Source: Labilibaculum sp. DW002 (lineage in GTDB: Bacteria; Bacteroidota; Bacteroidia; Bacteroidales; Marinifilaceae). Taken from it: a stretch of DNA of 64,000 bases. A model generated the notes under the pieces. The model saw only the letters and a program-made list of their open reading frames with translations. It had not been told where the DNA came from and did no database searches. Within the stretch, counting starts at the first letter, position 1; each line of letters begins with the position of its first letter. Of the stretch, positions 27,175 to 35,809 are shown piece after piece. Location of the stretch: contig NZ_JAKJSC010000002.1 of the NCBI RefSeq assembly GCF_029029525.1, forward strand, positions 558,001-622,000, given 5' to 3'. Both the position numbers and the translations under genes were made by a program.

Positions 27175-28083
27175 CTACTTCATTCCAAACTCCTTTTTAT
27201 ACCTTGCAGGAGATACTCCTGTTATTTGTTTAAAGATTCTAGAAAAGTGATAGCGGTCAGCAAAACCGGTTTTTATAGCTACATCATTTACCGATATGTC
27301 GGAGTGATGCAATAAAATACAAGCCTGATCTATTCTTTTTTTCTTTACATATTTTTGTGGGGAAATACCTAGCTCTTTCGTAAAAAGTCTGGTGAAAGCA
27401 TTCGTCGCCATATTGGCCTGTTCAGCCAAAACAGGATTTGCCAATTCATCACTACTGTTATTTTCGACATAGCTTAATACCTCCAAAATACGATAGTCCT
27501 TTGTAATTAAATTCCAGCTATTTTCGGGTAAATCAGAAAGTAAATCGCTGATTAGTGCATGAATAGCTAAATTTGAATAGAAACTAAATCGGGTATGCTC
27601 ATAATTGAGGTGTCGTTTTATGACTTGCAACTTTTCTTTTAAATGATCAGTCAATTCATAAATAAATACGCCTGGGGAAATGTTGTCATATGGCATTCCA
27701 ATATTGAAATGGATAAACAGATGCAATATGCATTTTTCTTCTAGCAATTGCTTCTCCGATACCGAAGCACTTATTCTTCCTCCTTTTAATTCATAACCCG
27801 TATCTGGTATTTTATGATCGTACAATCGAGTAGCATAGGAAGTATTAGGTGCGATCATTACAATCTTATCCGGCGATAAAGCATACTCTTTGTTATCATA
27901 CAAGATAACTGCGCCCTTATAGCTATTGTGGTAGATACGCCAATAGGGGAATGAAAGTTCATTAAACTCCCAATGCTGAAGCCACCAATAACGACAACAA
28001 TGCAAGTGTAAATTATAGCTGGGAAACATCTGTAATACATCAGAAGGATCTCCTTTGTCAGGTTTTTTTAGTTGTGTATTCAT
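27175..28083 (-). CDS. AraC-family transcriptional regulator, probable regulator of the fucose genes
   Basis: A 302-residue regulator. A longer reading frame starts at 28128, but a perfect -7 box lies at 28107-28114, inside that extension, so the ATG at 28083 is preferred. The N-terminal half (about residues 20-190) looks like a cupin-type ligand domain. The C-terminal 100 residues hold the two helix-turn-helix motifs of AraC proteins (ANMATNAFTRLFTKELGIS; VNDVAIKTGFADRYHFSRIF; TGVSPARYKK). It is divergent from fucI with a 121-bp gap between starts, so control of the fucose operon by fucose or a fucose-containing ligand is likely, though unproven. Confidence 0.88.
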   Translation of the reverse strand: MNTQLKKPDKGDPSDVLQMFPSYNLHLHCCRYWWLQHWEFNELSFPYWRIYHNSYKGAVILYDNKEYALSPDKIVMIAPNTSYATRLYDHKIPDTGYELKGGRISASVSEKQLLEEKCILHLFIHFNIGMPYDNISPGVFIYELTDHLKEKLQVIKRHLNYEHTRFSFYSNLAIHALISDLLSDLPENSWNLITKDYRILEVLSYVENNSSDELANPVLAEQANMATNAFTRLFTKELGISPQKYVKKKRIDQACILLHHSDISVNDVAIKTGFADRYHFSRIFKQITGVSPARYKKEFGMK

Positions 28084-28106
28084 TCTGTGTATGTTTGAAA
28101 CAGATA

Positions 28107-28114
28107 CAAATATA
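28107..28114 (-). promoter_or_regulatory. Bacteroidota -7 box for the AraC gene
   Basis: On the minus strand this reads TATATTTG, an exact TAnnTTTG match, 23 bp before the ATG at 28083. A TTTG lies further upstream at 28141-28144 (26-bp spacing, longer than usual). Confidence 0.5.
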
Positions 28115-28204
28115 ATGAATTTGAGCATTTATTAAACGATCAAATGATGTCATTTTTGTATTGGATATTTTAGTTTAATAATTACGTGTTAAAGATATTA
28201 TAAG

Positions 28205-29992
28205 ATGGCTAATAGGTTAATTGGAGATTTGCCAAAGGTAGGAATCAGACCTGTAATTGATGGCAGAGAAAATGGAGTAAGAGAATCCTTAGAGACTCAA
28301 GTGATGGATCTAGCAAAAGCAGCTGCGAAATTTATTGAAGAGAATTTAAGATTTCCTAGCGGAGAACAAGTAGAATGTGTAATTGCTGATACTTGTATTG
28401 GTGGTGTTGCAGAGGCTGCAATGTGTGCCAATAAATTTAAAAAAGAAGGTGTTGGTGTTTCCTTAACTGTTACTCCTTGCTGGTGCTATGGTACTGAGGT
28501 TATGGATACAGATCCACAATTGCCAAAAGCGGTATGGGGATTTAATGGTACTGAACGTCCAGGTGCAGTTTATCTAGCTGCCGCATTAGCAGGATATACA
28601 CAAAAAGGATTACCAACTTTTGGTATTTATGGCCGCGACGTACAAGATTCTGGAGACACGAACATTCCAGCCGATGTACAAGAAAAATTATTGCGATTTG
28701 TAAAATCAGCACTTGCTGTAGCTCAAATGAATGGTAAGTCTTATTTGTCGATAGGATACAGTTCTATGGGAATTGCTGGTTCTATGGTAGATTCTAACTT
28801 TTTTCAAGATTATTTAGGGATACGTACAGAGTTTGTAGAGTCCTTAGAAATTCTTCGTCGTATTGATGAAGGTATTTATGACGAAGAGGAATTCAAAAAG
28901 GCATTGGCTTGGACCAAAAAGAATTGCAAAGAGGGGGAAGATCCAAATGCTCCTGAAAAGCAAGCAACTGCCGAAAGAAAAAAAGCAGAATGGGAAACCG
29001 TAGTTAAAATGACCTTGATTTGCCGTGATATGATGATTGGTAATCAAAAGGTAATTGATAAAGGATTTAGAGAAGAAGGCTTAGGTAGAAATGCTATTTT
29101 AGGTGGTTTCCAAGGACAGCGTCAGTGGACCGACTATCAACCAAATGCTGATTTTCCTGAAGCTATTTTAAATTCATCATTCGACTGGAATGGTATCCGT
29201 CAGGCTTTTGTTTTCGCTACAGAAAATGATAGTTTAAACAGCATTTCTATGTTGTTCGGGCACTTGTTAACCAATACTGCACAAATCTTTTCAGATGTAA
29301 GAACTTATTGGAGTCCTGATGCAGTGAAACGAGTAACAGGAAAGGAATTATCTGGTTTGGCAGAAGGTGGCGTTATTCACTTGATTAACTCAGGTTCGAC
29401 AACACTTGATGCTACTGCACAACAAAAAGATGCAGAAGGAAAACCTGCAATGAAGCCTTTCTGGGAAATTACAGAAGAAGAAGCTCAAAAATGTTTAGAT
29501 AAAACATTGTGGCCACAAGCTGAGCGTGGATACTTTAGAGGTGGTGGATATTCATCACAGTTTAAGACTGAAGGTGAAATGCCAGTAACCATGTGTCGTG
29601 TAAATATGGTAAAAGGACAAGGGCCAGTACTTCAAATTGCTGAAGGATGGACAGTTGAATTGCCTGAAGAGATCCACTCAGTGTTAGACGAAAGAACCAA
29701 TCCAACTTGGCCAACAACATGGTTTGTTCCAAGAACAAATGGAGCAGGAGCATTTAAAGATGTTTATTCGGTGATGGCGAATTGGGGTGCCAATCATGGT
29801 GCGATTAGTTATGGTCATATTGGTGCCGACCTTATTACTTTGGCTTCTATGCTACGAATTCCGGTAAACATGCACAATGTGAATGATGATGATGTATTTC
29901 GTCCAAGTGCATGGACTGCTTTCGGAGAAACTAAAGAAGGATCAGATTATAGAGCCTGTGCTACTTATGGTCCACTTTACGGAATGAAGTAG
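28205..29992 (+). CDS. fucI: L-fucose isomerase
   Basis: A 595-residue cytoplasmic enzyme, close to the 591 residues of the E. coli protein, that converts L-fucose to L-fuculose with a manganese ion. The start [18 protein letters not shown] and the block [13 protein letters not shown] are diagnostic. The metal ligands fall at E340 (ATENDSLN), D364 (FSDVRTYW) and H538 (SYGHIGAD), with the E-to-D spacing seen in FucI. It is the first gene of the fucose operon and is divergent from an AraC regulator. D-arabinose may also be a substrate, as in other FucI enzymes. Confidence 0.97.
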   Translation: MANRLIGDLPKVGIRPVIDGRENGVRESLETQVMDLAKAAAKFIEENLRFPSGEQVECVIADTCIGGVAEAAMCANKFKKEGVGVSLTVTPCWCYGTEVMDTDPQLPKAVWGFNGTERPGAVYLAAALAGYTQKGLPTFGIYGRDVQDSGDTNIPADVQEKLLRFVKSALAVAQMNGKSYLSIGYSSMGIAGSMVDSNFFQDYLGIRTEFVESLEILRRIDEGIYDEEEFKKALAWTKKNCKEGEDPNAPEKQATAERKKAEWETVVKMTLICRDMMIGNQKVIDKGFREEGLGRNAILGGFQGQRQWTDYQPNADFPEAILNSSFDWNGIRQAFVFATENDSLNSISMLFGHLLTNTAQIFSDVRTYWSPDAVKRVTGKELSGLAEGGVIHLINSGSTTLDATAQQKDAEGKPAMKPFWEITEEEAQKCLDKTLWPQAERGYFRGGGYSSQFKTEGEMPVTMCRVNMVKGQGPVLQIAEGWTVELPEEIHSVLDERTNPTWPTTWFVPRTNGAGAFKDVYSVMANWGANHGAISYGHIGADLITLASMLRIPVNMHNVNDDDVFRPSAWTAFGETKEGSDYRACATYGPLYGMK

Positions 29993-30024
29993 AACTCACA
30001 ACATCTAAATAACCATATAGTCCG

Positions 30025-30059
30025 ACAGATGCAGGGATGATTATAATTCTTGCATCTGT
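30025..30059 (+). promoter_or_regulatory. Stem-loop between fucI and fucK
   Basis: ACAGATGCA at 30025-30033 pairs exactly with TGCATCTGT at 30051-30059 across a 17-base loop. There is no T tract after it, so it is more likely an mRNA-processing or stability element, or a partial attenuator, than a full terminator. Confidence 0.4.
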
Positions 30060-30112
30060 TCAATCTTCAAGATCGGATGTTGGAAAATAATAATACCAAA
30101 AGAAAAGGGAAA

Positions 30113-31582
30113 ATGACTCATAAAGATATAGCTATCGTTTTTGATTGCGGAGCTACAAATGTAAGGGTAATTGCCATGGATAAGTCAGGGCAAATACTTG
30201 CATCTCAGGCAATGCCTAACGAAACCGACGAGGATCCGAATTATCCGGGAGGAAGAATCTGGGATCTGGAAAAGTTATGGGACAAATTATGTGAGGCTTC
30301 AAAAGGAATTGTAAAAGAAATAGATCCAAAGCGGATAGCCGGTATAACCGTTACCACTTTTGGAGTGGATGGTGCTTTTATCGATGAAAAAGGAGAATTA
30401 CTCTACCCAATTATTTCTTGGCAATGTCCACGTACAACGCCGATAATGAATAACATTGAGAAATACATTCCGCTACAAGATGTTTATAAAATCAGTGGTA
30501 TATATCCTTATGCCTTCAATACCATAAACAAGATGATATGGTTTAAGGAAAATAGACCTGAAATAATCGAACAATCTCATCGCTTTTTATTTATTTCTTC
30601 TATCCTAATCAGCAAATTATCGGGTGCATTGCAAAACGATGCGACCATGATGGGAACGGCTATGATGGCTGATATTGGGAAACGAGAGTTTTCTGATAAA
30701 ATCCTGAATGCAATTGGACTGGATCAACAAAAATTTGGTACCATTGGCGAACCTGGCGATAAAGTAGGAGGTGTTACTTCGGAAGCTTCAATTAATACTG
30801 GGTTACCAGAAGCAACGCCAGTGTTTTTAACGGGACACGATACTCAATTTGCGATATTCGGATCAGGAGCTCAATTAAATCAGCCTGTACTAAGTTCAGG
30901 AACTTGGGAAATTGTAATGACCCGAAGCAATTCATTTACCGCATCAAATGTTGAGTTAGAAAACAATTTAACCACCGAATTAGATGCAATTTCAGGAGTC
31001 TATAACATTGGCCAAAACTGGTTGGGGTCAGGCGTTTTAGAATGGTTTTCAAAAAATTTCTATCCTGAATTAAGTGGTGATCAATTGTATGATGCCATGA
31101 TTGAAGAGGCGGAGATCGAAATGCCTGGTTCAAATGGTATTGTTGTAGATCCGGCTTTTTATGATGATGGTTCAAGTAACAATACAGGAACGATCAAAGG
31201 TTTGACCATAAGTACCCGAAGAAGCCAAGTGTATAGAGCATTTCTGGAAAGCTTAGCCTATCGCTTGCGCGAAGGCTTAGAGGCTGTAGAAAAGGCAGGG
31301 AAATTTAAAACGGAATGCATCATTTGCGTGGGTGGTGGATCAAAGAACAAGTTATGGAATCAGCTAAGAGCTGATGTTTGCAATACACCTATTCAGTTGA
31401 TCGATCAAAAAGAAACAACGGTATTGGGTGCATCAATGTTCGTTTTTGCTGGAGCTGGTGTTTACAAATCGGCAAATGCAGCACGAAAAAAAATCACATA
31501 CAATCCACAAGTAATCAATCCTTCTGCTAACAGACAGGTTTACGATCAGCTCTACAATAACTACATTGAATTAAAAAAATAA
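30113..31582 (+). CDS. fucK: L-fuculokinase (FGGY family)
   Basis: A 489-residue kinase from ATG 30113, preceded by a purine-rich AGAAAAGGGA ribosome-binding region. A TTG at 30050 and ATG at 30077 would add residues before the conserved first strand. The FGGY N-terminal signature [17 protein letters not shown] is close to E. coli Fuc[16 protein letters not shown] and SSGTWEIV follow in the middle, and [18 protein letters not shown] forms the C-terminal FGGY signature. It phosphorylates L-fuculose to L-fuculose-1-phosphate. A rhamnulokinase is the main alternative, and the aldolase downstream is of the RhaD type, but fucI/fucU/fucP neighbours support fuculose. Confidence 0.9.
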   Translation: MTHKDIAIVFDCGATNVRVIAMDKSGQILASQAMPNETDEDPNYPGGRIWDLEKLWDKLCEASKGIVKEIDPKRIAGITVTTFGVDGAFIDEKGELLYPIISWQCPRTTPIMNNIEKYIPLQDVYKISGIYPYAFNTINKMIWFKENRPEIIEQSHRFLFISSILISKLSGALQNDATMMGTAMMADIGKREFSDKILNAIGLDQQKFGTIGEPGDKVGGVTSEASINTGLPEATPVFLTGHDTQFAIFGSGAQLNQPVLSSGTWEIVMTRSNSFTASNVELENNLTTELDAISGVYNIGQNWLGSGVLEWFSKNFYPELSGDQLYDAMIEEAEIEMPGSNGIVVDPAFYDDGSSNNTGTIKGLTISTRRSQVYRAFLESLAYRLREGLEAVEKAGKFKTECIICVGGGSKNKLWNQLRADVCNTPIQLIDQKETTVLGASMFVFAGAGVYKSANAARKKITYNPQVINPSANRQVYDQLYNNYIELKK

Positions 31583-31589
31583 TAGAATC

Positions 31590-32048
31590 ATGCTAAAAGG
31601 AATATCACCCTTACTAAGTCCAGAATTACTTTCTGTTTTATATCGAATGGGACATGGAGATGAAATCATATTGGCTGATGCTCACTTTCCTGGAGAAAGC
31701 TACAACACGAATGTATTAAGAGCTGACGGGATAAAAGTTCCTGATTTATTAGCTGCGATTCTTCCACTGTTTGAGTTGGATCAATATGTAGATAGCCCAT
31801 TGGTAATGATGGATGCGGTTGCTGGCGATCAACTCGATCCGAATGTTGAGCTTCTCTATCGCAGAAGTATTCAGATCACAAACCCGAATGCTAAGGCGAT
31901 AAAAAAAATAGAACGTGTTGCTTTTTACGAACGAGCCACAGAAGCATATGCTGTTGTAATTACTGGTGAAACAGCTAAGTATGGAAACATCATTCTAAAA
32001 AAAGGGGTGACCCCAATAGAAACTTCTAAACCAATTTATTGTGAGTAA
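31590..32048 (+). CDS. fucU: L-fucose mutarotase (RbsD/FucU family)
   Basis: A 152-residue protein that interconverts alpha and beta L-fucose so that FucI receives the right anomer. The start [20 protein letters not shown] and the [18 protein letters not shown] block with the active-site histidine are diagnostic for FucU. The C-terminal tyrosine/glutamate region ([18 protein letters not shown]) also fits. It starts 7 bp after fucK and its last 8 bases overlap the GTG start of fucP, suggesting coupled translation. Confidence 0.96.
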   Translation: MLKGISPLLSPELLSVLYRMGHGDEIILADAHFPGESYNTNVLRADGIKVPDLLAAILPLFELDQYVDSPLVMMDAVAGDQLDPNVELLYRRSIQITNPNAKAIKKIERVAFYERATEAYAVVITGETAKYGNIILKKGVTPIETSKPIYCE

Positions 32049-33339
32049 TCAAACTAAAGTTGTCGAAAAGAAATATCTATTATCGTTCATTCTAATCACA
32101 AGTCTTTTTGCCTTGTGGGGATTTGCCAACGATATTACCAATCCAATGGTTGCGGCTTTTAAAACGGTAATGGAGCTAACCAACACCAAAGCTACTTTAA
32201 TCCAATTTGCCTTTTATGGAGGTTATGCCACCATGGCGATTCCTGCAGCATTGTTTGCGCAAAGGTATAGTTATAAAAAAGGTGTTTTACTAGGTCTTGG
32301 TTTGTATGCATTAGGAGCTCTTTTGTTTTATCCTGCGGCTCAATTTCAAATGTTTGGCTTTTTTGTAGGTTCATTGTACGTACTAACTTTCGGACTTGCT
32401 TTTTTAGAAACCACATGCAACCCATTTATTCTTTCATTGGGATCGAAAGAGACAGCTACTCGTCGATTAAATTTAGCACAGTCCTTTAATCCAATGGGAT
32501 CTTTTCTTGGAATGACCGTTGCTGCGCGATTTGTTTTGGCAAATTTAAATGCTGATAAGCATTTGGATGCTGTTGGCAATAAAATAGAGTTTTCAACATT
32601 AGACAACGCGACTAAAGCCTTAGATCGATTGCACGATCTTGCTGTAATTAGAGATCCATATGTAGCCTTGGGGCTTGTAGTGCTTGTTATGTTGGTAATT
32701 ATTGCTGCGGTTAAAATGCCTAATACTACAAATAAGGAACAAATGCATCCTTTACAATCCATGAAGAGATTGTTCCAAAACAAGGTATATCGTACTGGTG
32801 TTATTGCTCAAATTGCTTATGTGGCAGCACAAATCATGTGTTGGACATTTATTATCCAATATGCCGAGAATTTAGGCTTAACAAAAGAAGCAGGACAATA
32901 TCATAATATGCTTGCCATGGGGTTGTTTATTGTAAGTCGTTTGGCTAGTACTTTTATTTTAAAGTACGTTAATGCTAGTCAGCTTTTAATGTGGTTTGCT
33001 ATTGGCGGAATAACAACAACAACATGTGCCATTTTTATTGTTGGCTTACCTGGTTTGTATTGTTTGGTTGCGACATCGGTATTTATGTCTTTAATGTTCC
33101 CAACAATTTACGGTATCGCATTGGGAAATGTTGGTCAGGATACAACTTTAGGATCTGCTGGATTAGTTATGGCTATTGTAGGCGGAGCTATCATGCCAAT
33201 GCTGCAAGCTATGATTATAGATTTAGGAACTGTTGGATTCTTACCTGCGGTTAACGCATCGTTTATTTTACCATTGTTGTGTTTTATTGTGATCGCATTT
33301 TACGGTAAGTATTCTAGTAAAATATTAGCTAAAGACTAG
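32041..33339 (+). CDS. fucP: L-fucose:H+ symporter (MFS, FHS family)
   Basis: A 432-residue, 12-helix permease. It begins with GTG at 32041, inside the last codons of fucU. The segment [41 protein letters not shown] and [23 protein letters not shown] are typical of FucP, including the acidic residue in the first helix region involved in proton coupling in E. coli FucP. It would import L-fucose across the inner membrane. The overlap with fucU fits one transcript with tight co-translation. Confidence 0.95.
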   Translation: MSNQTKVVEKKYLLSFILITSLFALWGFANDITNPMVAAFKTVMELTNTKATLIQFAFYGGYATMAIPAALFAQRYSYKKGVLLGLGLYALGALLFYPAAQFQMFGFFVGSLYVLTFGLAFLETTCNPFILSLGSKETATRRLNLAQSFNPMGSFLGMTVAARFVLANLNADKHLDAVGNKIEFSTLDNATKALDRLHDLAVIRDPYVALGLVVLVMLVIIAAVKMPNTTNKEQMHPLQSMKRLFQNKVYRTGVIAQIAYVAAQIMCWTFIIQYAENLGLTKEAGQYHNMLAMGLFIVSRLASTFILKYVNASQLLMWFAIGGITTTTCAIFIVGLPGLYCLVATSVFMSLMFPTIYGIALGNVGQDTTLGSAGLVMAIVGGAIMPMLQAMIIDLGTVGFLPAVNASFILPLLCFIVIAFYGKYSSKILAKD

Positions 33340-33443
33340 CACTTTTAGATGCTCTATTGCAATTGCGATATATAGATGTCGAACTCATGTTCGTGTGCTT
33401 TTACCATTATAAAAAAATAATTAAAAAAAATAATACTTTGAAT

Positions 33444-34241
33444 ATGAATAACTTGACGAATTTACCAGAAGGGGTTCAAAACGAAATAGATAAGGTTTCT
33501 GAAATTGCAGGATACCTTTGGGATAGAGAATGGGCAGAGCGAAATGCTGGGAATATTTCTATCAACTTATCTGATTATTTTAAAGGCGTAGAACTTGGTA
33601 ATCCTGATCGATATTTTGATTTTGATTTTCCAAAAAATGTAGCTGGTTTAGTTGTTTTTATTAGCGGAACAGGATGTCATCTTAGACATTTGATCAATCG
33701 TATTGAAGAAGCTGCTTGTATCTTAAAAATTAACGATGATGCAACTGGATATTCAATAGTTTGGGGTGGTAAGAAAGAGAATTTCGGTCCTACTTGCGAA
33801 CTGATTTCTCACGTAAAAATCCATCAATTTAATAGTGTAAACAACCCAACTCATAAAGCCATTGTTCACACTCATCCAATCGAATTGATTGTAATGAGCC
33901 ATCATCCTATTTTTAACGATCAGGAGAAAATGAATCATTCATTATGGAAAATGTGTCCTGAAATTAAAGTGTTTGTGCCTAAAGGAGTTCATTGCACACC
34001 TTATGCTTTATCTAGTTCTGAAGATTTGGCCGATAAGACAATTGAAGGTTTGAAAAACTACAATGTATCTCTTTGGGAGAAGCATGGAGCAACTGCAACT
34101 GGAGAGGATGCTGAAAGAGCTTTTGATTATTTAGATGTAGCAAACAAAGGAGCAAAATTATTATTGACAGCTTGGTCTGCTGGATTCGACCCTGCAGGAT
34201 TAAGCAAAGATCAACTAACAGAATTAGAACAGTTTATTTAA
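33444..34241 (+). CDS. L-rhamnulose-1-phosphate aldolase-type (RhaD-like) class II aldolase, acting in the fucose operon
   Basis: A 265-residue zinc aldolase from ATG 33444; a longer frame from TTG 33357 adds 29 unlikely residues. Length and motifs match RhaD (274 residues in E. coli) rather than FucA (about 215). These are WAERNAGNISINL, FISGTGCHLRHL, E119 in PTCELISH, zinc ligands H142 and H144 in VHTHPIELI, and H214 in EKHGATATG, which align with E117/H141/H143/H212 of RhaD. In this operon it should cleave L-fuculose-1-phosphate to DHAP and L-lactaldehyde, i.e. a RhaD-family enzyme may replace FucA. A dual fucose/rhamnose role is also possible. It lies 104 bp after fucP. Confidence 0.88.
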   Translation: MNNLTNLPEGVQNEIDKVSEIAGYLWDREWAERNAGNISINLSDYFKGVELGNPDRYFDFDFPKNVAGLVVFISGTGCHLRHLINRIEEAACILKINDDATGYSIVWGGKKENFGPTCELISHVKIHQFNSVNNPTHKAIVHTHPIELIVMSHHPIFNDQEKMNHSLWKMCPEIKVFVPKGVHCTPYALSSSEDLADKTIEGLKNYNVSLWEKHGATATGEDAERAFDYLDVANKGAKLLLTAWSAGFDPAGLSKDQLTELEQFI

Positions 34242-34316
34242 GCTTATAGGATTTGTGAAAGAGGTTTTTCTTTTGAATGACCTCTTCTATATTTAATTTA
34301 GATAATAGAATTAGAG

Positions 34317-35471
34317 ATGTTAGAGAAAAGAAGAATCTACTTGCCTCCTTTGAGTTTGGTTGGCCCAGGTGTAATTGTTGATCTTGTTGAAGAAATAAAA
34401 GATCAGGATGGTAAAAAAGTACTTGTTGTAACCGATAAAGTTCTGAATGAGCTTGGTGTTGTTGGTAAAATAACAGATTTAATGGATCAAAAGTCCATTA
34501 ATTATGTTGTTTTTGACGAGGTAAAACCGAATCCAACTTGCGCAAATGTAAATGCTGGATTAAAGGTTTTCAAAGAGAATAACTGCGATTTTATCTTAAC
34601 AATAGGAGGTGGATCACCTCAAGATTGTGGTAAAGCGATTGGAATATTAGCTACAAACGGAGGTGATATAAAAGATTATGAAGGAATTCATATTTCTAAA
34701 AAGAAAGCCACTACAATTGCTGCCATTAACACTACGGCAGGAACAGCAAGCGAAGTAACCATTAACTACGTAATTACAGACGAAGAGCGTAAAGTGAAAA
34801 TGGTGATGGTTGATAAAAACTGTTTGGTATCTATCGCTGTTAACGATCCTGAGTTAATGCTAAACAAACCAGCTGCATTAACTGCTGCTACAGGAATGGA
34901 TGCACTAACTCATGCTGTTGAAGCCTATGTATCTGTAGGAGCATTCCATTGGTCAGATCACATGTCTCTATATGCAATTCAACTTATCGGCGAAAGCTTA
35001 AGAGATGCAGTTAATGAGGGGAGCAACCTTGAAGCACGAAGTAAAATGGCTTGGGCACAATTTATTGCCGGACAAGCTTTTTCGAACTGCGGATTAGGTT
35101 TTGTTCACTCTGCAGCGCACCAATTAGGCGGATTGTACAACACACCACACGGTGTAGCCAATGCAGTTTTATTGCCACATGTTGAGCGTTTTAACTTATC
35201 GTCTTGTCCTGAGAAGTTTGCCAAAATTGCACAAGCAATGGGAGTTGACATTTCAGCAATGAGCGAACAAGAAGCTGCCGAATCTGCATTAGATGCAATT
35301 TCTCAATTGTCGAAAGATGTTGGTATTCCTTCTGGAATTAAAGCATTAGGTGCTAAAGAAGAGGATTTTGTTTTAATGGCTGAAAATGCTTTAGCAGATG
35401 TATGTACAGGTGGAAATCCAAAAAGCGTATGCTTAGAAGATGCCATTGAAATTTACAAGAGTTCGATGTAA
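34317..35471 (+). CDS. fucO: Lactaldehyde reductase / propanediol oxidoreductase
   Basis: A 384-residue iron-dependent group III alcohol dehydrogenase, matching E. coli FucO in length (382). Cofactor-binding GGGSPQDCGKAIG is near residue 97, and NTTAGTASEVT follows. The metal ligands line up as D195 and H199 (GMDALTHAVEAY), H264 (FVHSAAH) and H278 (NTPHGVANA). It reduces L-lactaldehyde from the aldolase to (S)-1,2-propanediol, disposing of reducing power during anaerobic fucose use. It closes the fucose operon and is followed by a strong terminator. Confidence 0.94.
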   Translation: MLEKRRIYLPPLSLVGPGVIVDLVEEIKDQDGKKVLVVTDKVLNELGVVGKITDLMDQKSINYVVFDEVKPNPTCANVNAGLKVFKENNCDFILTIGGGSPQDCGKAIGILATNGGDIKDYEGIHISKKKATTIAAINTTAGTASEVTINYVITDEERKVKMVMVDKNCLVSIAVNDPELMLNKPAALTAATGMDALTHAVEAYVSVGAFHWSDHMSLYAIQLIGESLRDAVNEGSNLEARSKMAWAQFIAGQAFSNCGLGFVHSAAHQLGGLYNTPHGVANAVLLPHVERFNLSSCPEKFAKIAQAMGVDISAMSEQEAAESALDAISQLSKDVGIPSGIKALGAKEEDFVLMAENALADVCTGGNPKSVCLEDAIEIYKSSM

Positions 35472-35514
35472 TATCCATCATTCAATATTGATGTATTTGA
35501 ATACTATGAAAATG

Positions 35515-35549
35515 AAAGCCCCATAAATCAGCTGATTTATGGGGCTTTT
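35515..35549 (+). terminator. Intrinsic terminator of the fucose operon
   Basis: A perfect palindrome (AAAGCCCCATAAATCAG and its complement) is followed by a short T run, 44 bp after the fucO stop codon. Confidence 0.92.
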
Positions 35550-35809
35550 ATATTGGATTAAGCCAAGAAAGAGGGATTTGAATCTATCATCTGCCTAATA
35601 TTTATTTTACCTTACATGTTGATTAGTATATCAAATGTACGGTTCACTTCATTATTGTTTTATGTTAAATTATCGAGAAAAATGGTTAGCTATTAATAAA
35701 TCTATAGGCAAGTTAAGCGAAAATTCTGTTTCTTTGCGATTCATTTTTTACTGCTAGCTAGTCAGCGCATAACCAATGTGCCGTTTTGCTAAATCTTAAT
35801 CATAACTAA
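35550..35809. other. Intergenic stretch before the histidine kinase gene
   Basis: The 338-bp gap 35472-35809 holds the fucO terminator and then about 260 bp of AT-rich sequence. I see no ORF and no convincing -33/-7 promoter pair, though the kinase promoter must lie here. Confidence 0.6.

Noticed and set aside
28084-28128. N-terminal extension of the AraC regulator
   Set aside because: An exact -7 promoter box lies inside this stretch, so it is probably not translated.
33357-33443. 29-residue N-terminal extension of the aldolase from a TTG
   Set aside because: Conserved sequence begins at the ATG 33444; similar TTG extensions at 30050, 52095 and 54221 were rejected for the same reason.
34259-34286. 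AAGAGGT/ACCTCTT hairpin between the aldolase gene and fucO
   Set aside because: The stem is only 7 bp with a 14-base loop and no T tract, too weak to call a terminator.
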